Assembly (NCBI GenBank): GCA_958431815.1
Contig: CAUASB010000004.1
Coordinates: forward strand, 62,001 to 126,000
Reading direction: 5' to 3'
From: an uncultured Eggerthella sp.
Lineage (GTDB): Bacteria > Actinomycetota > Coriobacteriia > Coriobacteriales > Eggerthellaceae
DNA length: 64,000 nucleotides
Made by a program: the position numbers and the translations under genes. Below the pieces are notes generated by a model. It saw nothing but the letters and a program-made list of their open reading frames with translations. It ran no database searches and had not been told where the DNA came from. Below are positions 9,647 to 18,529 of the stretch, in pieces. The stretch's first letter is position 1; each line of letters opens with the position of its first letter.

Positions 9647-10486
9647 TCAGGGGAATTTCGGGAACTTGTCGAAGTCGGGCTTGCGCTTTTCCTTGAATGC
9701 GTCGCGGCCTTCCTTCGCCTCGTCGGAGGTGTAGTACAGAAGCGTTGCATCGCCCGCAAGCTGCTGCAAGCCGGCATAGCCGTCGGTGGCAGCGTTGAAC
9801 GATGCCTTCAAGAAGCGCAGGGCCGTAGGCGAAAGCTGCAGCATTTCCTTTGCCCAGGAAACGCATTCGGCTTCCAGCTCGTCGAAGGGAACCACCTTGT
9901 TTACCAGGCCCATTTCCAGTGCTTCGGCAGCCGTGTACTGACGGCACAGATACCAGATCTCGCGTGCCTTCTTCTGACCGACGATGGCAGCCAGATACGA
10001 TGCGCCGTAGCCACCGTCGAAGCTGCCCACGCGCGGGCCGGTCTGACCGAACTTGGCCGTTTCGGCGGCAATGGAAAGGTCGCACAGGATGTGCAGCACA
10101 TGGCCGCCGCCGATGGCGTAACCGTTCACCATGGCAATAACGGGCTTCGGCACCACGCGGATAAGGCGCTGCAGGTCGAGCACGTTCAAGCGGGGAATGT
10201 TGTCTTCGCCCACGTAGCCGCCGTTGCCACGCACCTTCTGGTCGCCGCCCGAGCAGAAGGCCTGGTCTTCAGGCTTGCCGTCGTGATTGGCACCCGTAAG
10301 GATGATCACGCCCACTTCCTGGTCGTCGCGCGCAAGCGAAAACGCGTCGAACAGCTCGACGTTCGTCTTCGGCGTGAACGCATTGCGGCGCTCAGGGCGG
10401 TTGATGGTGATCTTGGCGATGCCATCGTACTTTTCGTAGATGATCTCGTCATAGTCTTTGACGTTTTCCCAAGGGAAGTCGCTCAT
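9647..10486 (-). CDS. menB: 1,4-dihydroxy-2-naphthoyl-CoA synthase
   Basis: 279 residues, close to the usual MenB length. This crotonase-fold enzyme closes the second ring of the naphthoquinone from succinylbenzoyl-CoA. Visible signatures are the oxyanion-hole segments FCSGGDQ and GYAIGGGH, the QTGPRVGSFDGGYG stretch typical of MenB, and the C-terminal KRKPDF motif. AAGGAAGG lies 8 bases upstream of the ATG. It sits between menH and menE-menC, as expected for a menaquinone operon. The length and the FDGGYG motif favour MenB over a generic enoyl-CoA hydratase. Confidence 0.96.
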   Translation of the reverse strand: MSDFPWENVKDYDEIIYEKYDGIAKITINRPERRNAFTPKTNVELFDAFSLARDDQEVGVIILTGANHDGKPEDQAFCSGGDQKVRGNGGYVGEDNIPRLNVLDLQRLIRVVPKPVIAMVNGYAIGGGHVLHILCDLSIAAETAKFGQTGPRVGSFDGGYGASYLAAIVGQKKAREIWYLCRQYTAAEALEMGLVNKVVPFDELEAECVSWAKEMLQLSPTALRFLKASFNAATDGYAGLQQLAGDATLLYYTSDEAKEGRDAFKEKRKPDFDKFPKFP

Positions 10487-10523
10487 AGGTTGTCCTTCCT
10501 TTATCGTTGCAGTCCGACAAGCC

Positions 10524-11552
10524 CTAGGCCAGGCCTTTTGGCTCGATGCCGGACAAAAACTCTTGTACTACGGTACCGTAGAGCATCGGTGCCTCCAAGT
10601 GCACGTTATGACCCGTCCCAAACGAGGTAACGTCGATGCCGTCGTGTTCAAGCCGATGCGCTACCGGCTCGGTTTTCGCATCGTCGTAGCCCCACAGGTA
10701 CTTAACCGGAATCCAGGTGCTGGCAATAACCGCATGCGTTTTCGCAGAATCGGGCATGGCGTGTTTGCCCGCGCCTTCCAGGCACAACGCCATCGCTTCG
10801 GCGTCGTTGGCCGCACGCTCAGGGCGAAGCACTTCGTCGAAGCCCGTTTCGCGCTGCGATTCGAACAGGGGCAGTGCTTCCCAGTACTCCACAAACTTTT
10901 CGATGCCGGCGCTTCTTAGCTGCTGGGCCCAGGCACGGTTGCGCTCACGCGCAGCAATGCGCTCTTCGTTGTTCGCAGGGCCGAAGTTGCAGCTTTCCAG
11001 AACCAGCGAATACAACAGGTCTTTGTCGGAAGAGGCAAGCCCTAAGGCAACACGACCGCCCATGGAATAGCCGATGACGTGGGCGCGGCGCTTGAATCCC
11101 TGCGCATCCACGCAGGCAACCTGTTCCAAGAAGGCTTCCACCATGCGAACATGCGCTTCGAACGAGTACAGGCTGGCATCATGGGGCTTGCTGCTTTTGC
11201 CGTGACCCAGGAAATCGAGCGCATACACGCAATGGGTTTCGGAAAGGCGGCTGGCAAGGTTTTCCCAGCTCATCCCCGTTTGCATGAAGCCATGCAGCAG
11301 CACCACGGGAATGTTTTCCCTGTTGCCCCACTGGTATACGTGAATGCTCTGCCCTTCCCAGGGAAAGTCGAACTCGCTATCAGGTTCGGATGCCTCGGCT
11401 GCAGGCCCTTTGCCCAACATGCTCCATGCCGGAGCCAAGGGCGCAGGCGGCGTATGGACATGCCCGCAGCAGCATTCGCCATCATGATGCTCGCCATGAG
11501 AATGGCCTTCGTGTTCCCCATGGTTTCCGCAGGTGCAGGTGTGATTGTGCAT
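10524..11552 (-). CDS. menH: Alpha/beta hydrolase, probable SHCHC synthase MenH, with His/Cys-rich N-terminus
   Basis: 342 residues from the ATG at 11552 (GAGGGGG upstream). The first 35 residues are very rich in His and Cys (HNHTCTCGNH, then HGEHHDGECCCGH), a composition typical of metal-binding tails. The hydrolase core starts near residue 60: LLHGFMQTG (oxyanion loop), DFLGHGKS, the nucleophile elbow GYSMGG, and the catalytic His in GTGHNVHLEAP near the C-terminus. MenH enzymes remove pyruvate from SEPHCHC to give SHCHC. The place between menD and menB supports this role, although alpha/beta hydrolases are hard to assign by motif alone. MenH proteins are usually about 250 residues, so the extension is unusual. 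Confidence 0.82.
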   Translation of the reverse strand: MHNHTCTCGNHGEHEGHSHGEHHDGECCCGHVHTPPAPLAPAWSMLGKGPAAEASEPDSEFDFPWEGQSIHVYQWGNRENIPVVLLHGFMQTGMSWENLASRLSETHCVYALDFLGHGKSSKPHDASLYSFEAHVRMVEAFLEQVACVDAQGFKRRAHVIGYSMGGRVALGLASSDKDLLYSLVLESCNFGPANNEERIAARERNRAWAQQLRSAGIEKFVEYWEALPLFESQRETGFDEVLRPERAANDAEAMALCLEGAGKHAMPDSAKTHAVIASTWIPVKYLWGYDDAKTEPVAHRLEHDGIDVTSFGTGHNVHLEAPMLYGTVVQEFLSGIEPKGLA

Positions 11553-11586
11553 CAACGAGCCCCCTCAAGCACGCGCGAACATGCGC

Positions 11587-13443
11587 TTACCAATACCTAT
11601 CGTAGCGTTCCCGCACGCCCGTTAGGGGTAGGGGAACCTCTATTAAGGATATACCCGCCGTGCCCTGGAACTCGGTAAATGCCTCGGTGAATTCTGCAAC
11701 CGTATGCACCGTGCGGGCAGGTACCCCAAACGCACGGGCGGCTGCCGCAAAATCGACCTTCTGCGGTGTGAGAAACAGGCGATCGAAGTACGGATCCTCG
11801 GACTTCTGAGGAAGCATGTCGAAGATGGCACCGCCGTTGTTGTTCAGAAGCACGATGACGACGCTTGGGCGTGGCGATCCGTCACGTTCACGCAACAGCA
11901 TTTCGCCCTGCAACGCCAACGCGTTCAAGTCGTGCAGCATCGTCAAATCACCGGTAACCAGCACCGTTTGCTTGAAGTTCTGAGCCGCACCCAACGCCGT
12001 GGAAACCGTGCCATCGATGCCGTTCAAGCCTCGGTTCGCCAGCACGGTAAGATGCTTTGCCTGGTTCACGTAGAAGGCATCCAACGCGCGCACCGACATG
12101 CTGTTCGCAGTGAACAGCAGCGAATCGGCGGCAATGTTTTCCAGCACCGCACAGACATACGACCCCTCGAATTCGTTTTCCTCTTCGAAGTTGGTGCTCA
12201 CAATGCGCTCGGTTCGGGCACGATCGAGCAGGCCCCATTCGTGGATGTTCTGAGGAAGGGGTGCTTCGATGCCTTCTTGTGCAGCGGGACCAGCGGCTTC
12301 AAGCAGGGCAACTGCGAAGTCGAGCGGATCGGCCGCCACGAACGTGGTGGTTTGCGCGTTGAAATCGCGCGTAGCAAGCGGGTCTACCACGATCTGAGCA
12401 GGGCGCAGCCGTTCTACCGTTTGCGTAGCGCGCTTCGAAACCGGGTAGCGCCCAAAGCGCACCACCACATCGAAGGCGGGCATTTCGGCACTTCCCATAA
12501 TGCGATCGTATCCGCAGATAACCGCAGGGTGCCCGTAGGTGCGAAGCTGCGAAAGGGGGTCGGCCAAAAGCGGCGCGTCGAAGCGCTCGGCAAACGCGAT
12601 AAGCGCCTGGGCCTCCCGGTCCCTGCGCGCGGCGTTCGCCACCGCCTGGGCGGAAAACGTCCCTTCACCAGCCAGCACCACCACCCGATGGGCGTCAAGG
12701 TATTCGGCCAGCAGGGAAGCGTCATGGGAGGAAAGGTCGGCATCGCCCCTCACCACGGCAGGCAAAACGTCGGCTGCGGCAACACGGCCCGCATCGAACA
12801 AATCGGGCGCCGTGGTAATGGGCACCAACGGCTCGTCGAAGGGAAAGTTCACATGCACCGGCGCACTGGCATGGGTGCCGGGGGCCGCGGCGATAATCGC
12901 CTCACGCGCAACCTGGCGCACGTGGGCGATCTTTGCCGGATCGTTTCCCGGTTCGGGCATGGTGAAGAAGCGACGCACATGGTTGGAAAACGCCTTTTCC
13001 TGATCGCACGTCTGCGGAGCACCCAGCCCCTGCAAACGGGCGGGCCTGTCGCCCGAAAGCACGATAAGCGGCACGCGAGACGTTTCCGCTTCCATAACCG
13101 CAGGGTAATAGTTCGCCAACGCCGTGCCCGACGTGCAGATAACGCACACCGCGCGAGCCGTTGCCCTCGCCAGGCCCAAAGCGAAGAAAGCAGCGCCGCG
13201 CTCGTCGACGTCCACATACAGGTTGAAGGTCGCGCCGAAACGAGCATGCGCTTCATGGGCCACCATCGAAAGCGGGGTAGAGCGCGAGCCGGGGCTTATC
13301 ACCACATCGCGCACGCCGGCACGCATCAGCTCGTCGAAGAACGCTGCCACATACGTACCCAAAGCGCGCTTCTTCCGATCCGTTTCGGAAACAGCGTCCT
13401 CTTCACCTGCGCCAACGGGCAAGCCCGCTTCGTTTTCAGCCAT
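11587..13443 (-). CDS. menD: SEPHCHC synthase (2-succinyl-5-enolpyruvyl-6-hydroxy-3-cyclohexene-1-carboxylate synthase)
   Basis: 618 residues from the ATG at 13443, which overlaps the menF stop by 8 bases (ATGGCTGA); a start 13 codons upstream lies further inside menF. This thiamine-diphosphate enzyme condenses isochorismate with 2-oxoglutarate. Signatures are SPGSRSTPL near the N-terminus, DERGAAFFALGLARA with the cofactor-activating Glu, CTSGTA, VLSGDRPARLQG, and a C-terminal ThDP region with LNGIDGTVSTALG, VTGDLTMLHDLN and LNNNGGAIF. The overlap with menF suggests translational coupling. Confidence 0.96.
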   Translation of the reverse strand: MAENEAGLPVGAGEEDAVSETDRKKRALGTYVAAFFDELMRAGVRDVVISPGSRSTPLSMVAHEAHARFGATFNLYVDVDERGAAFFALGLARATARAVCVICTSGTALANYYPAVMEAETSRVPLIVLSGDRPARLQGLGAPQTCDQEKAFSNHVRRFFTMPEPGNDPAKIAHVRQVAREAIIAAAPGTHASAPVHVNFPFDEPLVPITTAPDLFDAGRVAAADVLPAVVRGDADLSSHDASLLAEYLDAHRVVVLAGEGTFSAQAVANAARRDREAQALIAFAERFDAPLLADPLSQLRTYGHPAVICGYDRIMGSAEMPAFDVVVRFGRYPVSKRATQTVERLRPAQIVVDPLATRDFNAQTTTFVAADPLDFAVALLEAAGPAAQEGIEAPLPQNIHEWGLLDRARTERIVSTNFEEENEFEGSYVCAVLENIAADSLLFTANSMSVRALDAFYVNQAKHLTVLANRGLNGIDGTVSTALGAAQNFKQTVLVTGDLTMLHDLNALALQGEMLLRERDGSPRPSVVIVLLNNNGGAIFDMLPQKSEDPYFDRLFLTPQKVDFAAAARAFGVPARTVHTVAEFTEAFTEFQGTAGISLIEVPLPLTGVRERYDRYW

Positions 13444-14710
13444 TGCTCTTATCCCCTTCGCATTCCGGTGCCTCGAAGGCACTCAGAATGGTTTGCAACT
13501 TCAAATCGATCTCATTGAATTCCGAGGCGGCGTCGCTTCCCTCGACGATGCCGCACCCCGCATAAAGCCAGCCGCGTTCACCATCGAACACACCCGAGCG
13601 AATGGCAACGGAAAACTCCCCGTTGCCGCTGGCATCCACATAGCCCACGGCGCCACCGAAGAAGCCGCGGTTGTAGCCTTCGGCTTCGCGCAGCGTCATA
13701 AGCGCTTCGCCAACCGGTGTGCCGGAAAGCGCCGGCGTGGGGTGAAGCTGACTGGCAAGCGCCATAAGCGTGGTGCCCTCCATCACTTGTGCCGCAACGG
13801 GAGTGTACAGGTGCTGCACATGTTTCAACACTTTGATCTGCGGCGTTGCAGGAATATCGACGTTGTAGCAATTGCGAGCGAACACCTCGCGCATGAAACG
13901 GACCACGTATTCATGCTCGCGGCGGTTCTTTTCGCTGTTTAGTAGCTCTGCGGAAAGCGCCTTCTGTTCTTCGGACGTTTTGCCATGCGAACAAGTGCCG
14001 GCAAGACACATGCTTTCCACGTTTGTGCCTGTTTTGCGCAGCAGCAATTCCGGTGTGCAGCCGCAGAAGAACACATCGCCGTAGCGGTACAGAAACACCG
14101 TGCCACGAGCGCTGCCGTCAATCAGGTTAACCAGCACGTCTTTGGAGGAAAACGGCTCATCGGCAACCAACTCTATGCGGCGGGAAGGCACCAGCTTCTC
14201 GATCTTCCCTGACGCAATACGCCCCAGCCCCAAGTCCATGATGCGCTGCCACTCCTCGAAGGAATCACGATGCAGCTGGTAGCTCATGGTGCGATGGGTG
14301 CGCGGACGGGCTTCCTTGGCATGGCGCACAAAGCGCTCGACCCTGCCTTGGTACACCGGACCCAAGCTGTTCACCTGCAGAAACGTTCCTTGCTCGTTTT
14401 CGATGAGCACCAATTCAGGCAGCATCAGGCGCAAGCGAGGGAACGCCGCCATCATGTCGTCGGCAGGCTTGGGGTTTTCCGCATCGAAGCGGTTGAACGA
14501 AAAGAACACCGGGGCAAAAGCTTCGGTTTGGCTTACCACATCGGCCTCGCCAAGCGTTGCCAGGGCAATGCAGCGGCCCAGGCCCAAGTAGCGCACCGGG
14601 TGCTCTTTGTCGTAGTACACGAATTGGTCGGTGAAGCCTTTCTGCAAAACGCAGAAGGCATCGACGATGTCCGTGCTAAGCGGCACGGTGCGCGAATAGA
14701 GCTTAGTCAT
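13436..14710 (-). CDS. menF: Isochorismate synthase
   Basis: 424 residues from the ATG at 14710, inside the mazG stop (ATGACTAA, 8-base overlap); an upstream GTG (14722) is possible. The C-terminal chorismate-binding domain carries the LAGTCSHGK, HPTPALSGTPV, EGYNRGFFGGAVGY and AGCGIVEGSDAASEFNE motifs of the MenF/EntC/TrpE fold. It converts chorismate to isochorismate, the first committed step to menaquinone. The neighbourhood favours a menaquinone rather than a siderophore role. Confidence 0.94.
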   Translation of the reverse strand: MTKLYSRTVPLSTDIVDAFCVLQKGFTDQFVYYDKEHPVRYLGLGRCIALATLGEADVVSQTEAFAPVFFSFNRFDAENPKPADDMMAAFPRLRLMLPELVLIENEQGTFLQVNSLGPVYQGRVERFVRHAKEARPRTHRTMSYQLHRDSFEEWQRIMDLGLGRIASGKIEKLVPSRRIELVADEPFSSKDVLVNLIDGSARGTVFLYRYGDVFFCGCTPELLLRKTGTNVESMCLAGTCSHGKTSEEQKALSAELLNSEKNRREHEYVVRFMREVFARNCYNVDIPATPQIKVLKHVQHLYTPVAAQVMEGTTLMALASQLHPTPALSGTPVGEALMTLREAEGYNRGFFGGAVGYVDASGNGEFSVAIRSGVFDGERGWLYAGCGIVEGSDAASEFNEIDLKLQTILSAFEAPECEGDKSNG

Positions 14711-15578
14711 GGGCGCCTTCACCCACGTGAAGCATCTTGGCCTGGTCCCACAGCTGCTGAAGCTCTTCCATGCCCATATCCTCTATGCGCATGCCCTGAC
14801 CCCATGCTGCACCTTCCATGAACGCCCAACGCTCACGGAACTTGCGACAGCTGGCGCGCAACGCGGTTTCGGCATCGATGCCTTCTTTTCGCGCCACGTT
14901 CACCAGGGAAAACAGCACGTCACCGAACTCAAGCTCCTTTTCCTGGGCGCTGCCTTCACGGCACGCCTGCTTGAATTCGGCGATTTCCTCTTCTACCTTG
15001 GCCCACACGTCTTCAACGCTTTCCCACTCGAAGCCGGCGGCAACCGCCTTGCGGGAAATCTTGTAAGCCTGCAGCAGGGCAGGAAAGCTTACCGGCACGC
15101 CATCAAGCAGGGCCTTCGGGGCATCCGCTTGCGCATCGGCGGCGCTTTTTTCGGCGAGTTTCACGTTGTCCCAAATGGAAAGCACGTCTTCAGCAGAAGC
15201 AGCCGCCTCGTCGCCGAACACATGGGGGTGGCGCCGAATCATCTTCTGGTTAACGTCACGGCACACGTCCGCCACAGTAAACTCGCCGGCGTCGGCGGCA
15301 ATCTGGCTTTGCAGCACCACCTGCAAAAGAACATCGCCCAGCTCTTCACGAAGATGAACGGCATCATGCTGTTCGATGGCATCGACAGCCTCGTACGCCT
15401 CTTCGATCATGTTGCGGGCGATGGATTCGTGGGTCTGCTCGCGGTCCCACGGGCATCCGCCGGGGGCGCGCAGGGCAGCTATGGTATCAACGAAAGCGGC
15501 GAACTCTTCTCCTGCCGCTGGCGCACATGAAATGCCTTGCTCGATTTCCCCTGCGCTCGTCTGACAGCTTTCGCTCAC
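14703..15578 (-). CDS. mazG: Nucleoside triphosphate pyrophosphohydrolase, two MazG domains
   Basis: 291 residues from a GTG at 15578, chosen for the strong AAGGAGG 10 bases upstream. Two tandem MazG domains are visible. The first has LRAPGGCPWDREQTH and the metal-binding EExxE...ExxD pattern (IEEAYEAVDAIEQ, REELGDVLLQ). The second has EEEIAEFKQA and ELEFGDVLFSLVNVAR. MazG hydrolyses non-canonical or excess NTPs to NMP and pyrophosphate. It overlaps menF by 8 bases, so it is probably the first gene of the menaquinone transcript. A functional link to menaquinone is not known. Confidence 0.95.
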   Translation of the reverse strand: MSESCQTSAGEIEQGISCAPAAGEEFAAFVDTIAALRAPGGCPWDREQTHESIARNMIEEAYEAVDAIEQHDAVHLREELGDVLLQVVLQSQIAADAGEFTVADVCRDVNQKMIRRHPHVFGDEAAASAEDVLSIWDNVKLAEKSAADAQADAPKALLDGVPVSFPALLQAYKISRKAVAAGFEWESVEDVWAKVEEEIAEFKQACREGSAQEKELEFGDVLFSLVNVARKEGIDAETALRASCRKFRERWAFMEGAAWGQGMRIEDMGMEELQQLWDQAKMLHVGEGAHD

Positions 15579-15596
15579 CAGTCTTTCGCCTCCTTG

Positions 15597-15866
15597 TTAG
15601 ATCTTGTACATAAACTGGAACACGTCTTCGCGCTGGATAACAACCTGAACGCCCAGCTCTTCGGCCTTTGCGGTAAGGGCATCCTGCACATCGTTGAAGC
15701 CTGCAGTGTCGGCATCCAAGCGAACCAGCATGGTCATGCTAAAGATGCTATCCAAAATGGTCTGGTTGATGTCGTCGATAGTGGCGCCCTTTTCAGCCAG
15801 CACGCCGGAGATTCCCGCAACGATACCGGCACGGTCTTTGCCCAAAACCGAGATAACACAACGCAT
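15597..15866 (-). CDS. ACT-domain protein (UPF0237 type)
   Basis: 89 residues, a single ACT domain: VISVLGKDRAGIVAGISGVLAEKGATIDDINQ, then a second beta strand set ending VVIQREDVFQFMYKI. AAAGGAA precedes the ATG. This subfamily probably binds an amino acid or similar small ligand. In many bacteria it is paired with a UPF0210/PFL-like gene, which is not present here. It is 18 bases upstream of mazG and could be cotranscribed with it. Confidence 0.88.
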   Translation of the reverse strand: MRCVISVLGKDRAGIVAGISGVLAEKGATIDDINQTILDSIFSMTMLVRLDADTAGFNDVQDALTAKAEELGVQVVIQREDVFQFMYKI

Positions 15867-15918
15867 GAAAGATTCCTTTCGCTTTAAGTGCGCCCGAAGC
15901 GCACCGGCCCGTTAGAGG

Positions 15919-16497
15919 CTAGTGCCCCATCAAAAGCGACAGCGCTTCTGCGCGCGTTGCCGCATCTTCCTTGAATATACCACGCATGGCATTCGTGACC
16001 GTTTTGGCCCCCGGCTTCTTAACACCGCGCATGCTCATGCACAGATGCTCTGCTTCCATCACCACAGCAACGCCGCGCGGCTTCAGCTGCTCTACCAGCG
16101 TATCGGCAACCTGAGAGGTAAGACGCTCCTGCACCTGCGGGCGACGGGCGAACACTTCCACCAGGCGAGCCAGCTTGGAAATGCCGCAGATCTTGCCCGA
16201 TTCCGAAGGCAGATACGCAATGTGCGCCTTGCCGAAGAACGGCACCAGGTGATGCTCGCACATCGAGAAGAACGGGATGTCGTGGACGATTACCATTTCC
16301 TCGTGGTGCTCGTCGAACAGCGTTTCGAAATGCACGGCAGGATCTTGGTGCAGGCCGGCAAAGCACTCCTCGTACATGCGCGCCACACGCGCAGGAGTTT
16401 CAAGCAGCCCTTCACGATCCGGGTCTTCGCCCACACCTTCAAGAATCAGGCGCACGCCCTGCTCGATCTTTGCCAAATCCATATCGTTATTCGCCAT
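15919..16497 (-). CDS. folE: GTP cyclohydrolase I
   Basis: 192 residues, standard length. It opens the GTP imidazole ring to give dihydroneopterin triphosphate for folate. The zinc and active-site residues are visible in FFSMCEHHLVPFFGKAHIAY and EAEHLCMSMRGVKKPG (Cys, His and the second Cys), and the QERLT motif is intact. GGAAGG lies 5 bases before the ATG. No other folate genes are adjacent. Confidence 0.97.
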   Translation of the reverse strand: MANNDMDLAKIEQGVRLILEGVGEDPDREGLLETPARVARMYEECFAGLHQDPAVHFETLFDEHHEEMVIVHDIPFFSMCEHHLVPFFGKAHIAYLPSESGKICGISKLARLVEVFARRPQVQERLTSQVADTLVEQLKPRGVAVVMEAEHLCMSMRGVKKPGAKTVTNAMRGIFKEDAATRAEALSLLMGH

Positions 16498-16591
16498 TAT
16501 TGCCTTCCAGCCAATAGAAAATGTATCGGTCTATTGTAACGCGTACCACAAGCTTCACGCCAGCCGTCCCCTCAGCACCGCGAAGAGCCAT

Positions 16592-16852
16592 GCCCCGTAT
16601 CGGTCGAACGGCATTCCTCTTCTGGCACGGGCCGGCTGCGGGGCGAAGCGGGGAGGAACACTCTGAAAACCATTCCTGCACGATTCGCGAAGCGAATCTT
16701 CTTCAAAACCATGAAGCAGCGACCGCACGAAAAAAGGGACCTGCACAAGCAGGTCCCTTTGAGCGGGGTAGCGGGTGTTCCGGCTCTGCTTCGCCCCGCA
16801 GCCGGGCCGTGCCAGAAGCGCTTTTACAAATCCAGTTCGACCGATACGGGGC
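16592..16852. repeat. Large imperfect inverted repeat duplicating the 3' end of xth
   Basis: The left arm (16592-16661) and right arm (16775-16852) are inverted copies. The outer 18 bases (16592-16609 and 16835-16852) match perfectly, as does most of a 31-base inner block (CTTCTGGCACGG and following). The right arm covers the last 29 bases of the xth coding region, so the left arm is an inverted copy of its end. The xth terminator lies between the arms. No protein gene lies in 16498-16823. Confidence 0.8.
16729..16762 (-). terminator. Intrinsic terminator of xth
   Basis: A perfect 12-bp stem (AAAGGGACCTGC and complement, 16733-16760) with a 4-base loop is followed on the minus strand by a T run. 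Confidence 0.88.
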
Positions 16853-17609
16853 AGTGGTCGGAGCCCATAATCTCGGAGTAGATGTTGGCCATCTGCACTC
16901 GATCACGCAGAGCCTCGCTTACCAAGAAGTAGTCGATGCGCCATCCGGCGTTGTTGGCACGGGCGTGGAAACGATAGCTCCACCAGGAATAAGCGCCCTC
17001 GGTGGTGGGGTTCAAATAGCGGAACGTGTCGATGAAACCTGCATCCAGAAGCTCGGTGAACTTGCCGCGCTCTTCGTCGGAGAAGCCCGGGTTGCCACGG
17101 TTGGAACGCGGGTTCTTCAGGTCGATTTCCTGGTGCGCCACGTTGAAGTCGCCGCACATCACCACCGGCTTGGCGTTGCCAGCACTGCCGTCAGGCAAAA
17201 TGCCCGCTTCAAGGTTCTTACATACTTCACGGAACTTATCGTCCCAGTTCATGCGGTGGTCGATGCGGGTAAGCTCGTTTTGGGCATTGGGCGTGTACAC
17301 GCACACGAACCAGTACTTCTCGAATTCGCAGATAACCACACGGCCTTCGGTATCGAGCTCGGGCGCGCCCACCGCATGGATTACCTGCAACGGTTCTTCC
17401 TTGCAGAACACCGCCGTGCCAGAATAGCCTTTGCGCTCGGCATAGCTCCAGTACTGATGGTAGCCGGGAAGGTCCATCTCTATCTGGCCTTCCTGCAGCT
17501 TCGTTTCTTGCAGAGCGAACACATCGGCATCCAGCTCGTTGAAGGCATCCATGAAGCCCTTCTTCATAACAGCACGCAAGCCGTTAACGTTCCAAGAAAC
17601 CAATCGCAT
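16824..17609 (-). CDS. xth: Exodeoxyribonuclease III
   Basis: 261 residues from the ATG at 17609, chosen for AAGGTGG upstream and because MRLVSWNVNGLR is the family's normal N-terminus; the frame continues upstream into repeat DNA. This AP endonuclease and 3'-5' exonuclease acts in base-excision repair. The metal and catalytic residues are visible: WNVNG (Asn), LQETK (Glu), VYTPN (Tyr), CGDFNVAH (Asp/Asn), the WRIDYF block and terminal GSDHCPV (Asp-His). The last ten codons lie inside a large inverted repeat. Confidence 0.96.
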   Translation of the reverse strand: MRLVSWNVNGLRAVMKKGFMDAFNELDADVFALQETKLQEGQIEMDLPGYHQYWSYAERKGYSGTAVFCKEEPLQVIHAVGAPELDTEGRVVICEFEKYWFVCVYTPNAQNELTRIDHRMNWDDKFREVCKNLEAGILPDGSAGNAKPVVMCGDFNVAHQEIDLKNPRSNRGNPGFSDEERGKFTELLDAGFIDTFRYLNPTTEGAYSWWSYRFHARANNAGWRIDYFLVSEALRDRVQMANIYSEIMGSDHCPVSVELDL

Positions 17610-17628
17610 GGGAACCACCTTTCTCGAC

Positions 17629-17657
17629 AACAAAAAGGGGACAGTCCCCTTTTTGTT
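17629..17657. terminator. Palindrome with GGGACAGTCCC centre, possible bidirectional terminator
   Basis: A perfect 14-bp palindrome (AACAAAAAGGGGAC, one-base centre, complement). A and T runs on the two sides would allow termination in either direction. A similar palindrome with different arms and the GGGAC-N-GTCCC core is at 40663-40693. Confidence 0.6.
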
Positions 17658-17663
17658 AAAACC

Positions 17664-17862
17664 CGGGCATGCGCCAGCAAAAAACTCTGGGCATGCGCCA
17701 GCAAAACAGCGAGCGGGGCTCTGGTGAGTGCAGATAGCGGGAAAGCGGACGCCAGGCGTGCTTTGCACGTCCAGCCCGCTTGGACCGCTAGCTGTGCCAC
17801 CAGAGCCCCGCGCAGCGTCATAGCGTTTCGTGAGTCTTGCGCTGTTCGGCAGAACAGCGCAA
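17664..17862 (+). repeat. Palindromic repeat family 1, copy A
   Basis: This copy contains GGGCATGCGCCAG twice, then CAGCGAGC, a 14-base stem arm (17713-17726), GAGTGCAG, an internal hairpin, the exact complement of the arm (17798-17811), GCGCAGCGTCATAGCG, and a perfect 11-bp hairpin (17837-17862) with a GGCA loop. It fills the spacer between xth and the Lys-rich membrane-protein gene and ends 4 bases before that gene's stop. Confidence 0.85.
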
Positions 17863-17866
17863 CGCC

Positions 17867-18490
17867 CTATTTCTTTTTCTTCTTGTTCGCCTTCTTCTGC
17901 GCCTGCTTCAAGGCCTTTTCGTAGCCCTGCTCACGCAGGGGACGCAGCTGGTTGGTGTCGATGCGCATGCCGAAGAAGAAGAACAGCCATGCGGCGATCA
18001 TCAGACCAATGGAAATGAAGGGCTGCTGGGGAACCAGCAGGGAAAGCACGATGGCAATGAGCATGCCCACAAAGCCAACGCCGGAGTACACCATGCGCTT
18101 GCGGTTCAGGCGCCTGAATTCTTCCGTGTTGGGAACAAAGCGGTTGATTTCCTTGTTGCGCTCGCGACGCGCTTCGCGGTCTTCGCGCTTCACCTGCTTG
18201 TTATGCTTTTCAATCTCCCTTTTCTCTTCCTTGGAAAGGGGAGTGGAATCCTTCGGCTCTGCTTCCTTTGCCTTCTTCGGCTGAGCCTTAGCCGGCTTGG
18301 GAGCAGCCTTAGGTGCCGGCTCAGATTTCTTCGAACCCCCGAACAAACCCTTCTTCTCGGGCTTTGCCGGTGCAGTGCGCACCGAAGCGCCAGCCTTCGA
18401 AACCGGCTTCGCGGAAGCAGCGCTCTTACGGGTAGAGCCGTGCGGCTTGTCGGTGGTATAGCGTTCGTTCATGGGGTTTCGTTGAGACAT
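17867..18490 (-). CDS. Lys/Ala-rich membrane protein of unknown function
   Basis: 207 residues. Residues 1-110 are low complexity and rich in Lys, Ala, Pro and Glu, probably disordered, with a charged helical stretch (EKREIEKHNKQVKREDREARR) near 90-110. Two hydrophobic segments near residues 133-150 and 157-175 would form a membrane hairpin. A basic tail ends in KKANKKKKK. AAGGAG precedes the ATG. It lies 39 bases after purC with no obvious terminator and may be cotranscribed. No family was recognised. Confidence 0.7.
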   Translation of the reverse strand: MSQRNPMNERYTTDKPHGSTRKSAASAKPVSKAGASVRTAPAKPEKKGLFGGSKKSEPAPKAAPKPAKAQPKKAKEAEPKDSTPLSKEEKREIEKHNKQVKREDREARRERNKEINRFVPNTEEFRRLNRKRMVYSGVGFVGMLIAIVLSLLVPQQPFISIGLMIAAWLFFFFGMRIDTNQLRPLREQGYEKALKQAQKKANKKKKK

Positions 18491-18529
18491 CCCTGGGTTC
18501 TCCTTGTTGTGTTTTCGCTTAAATGGGGC

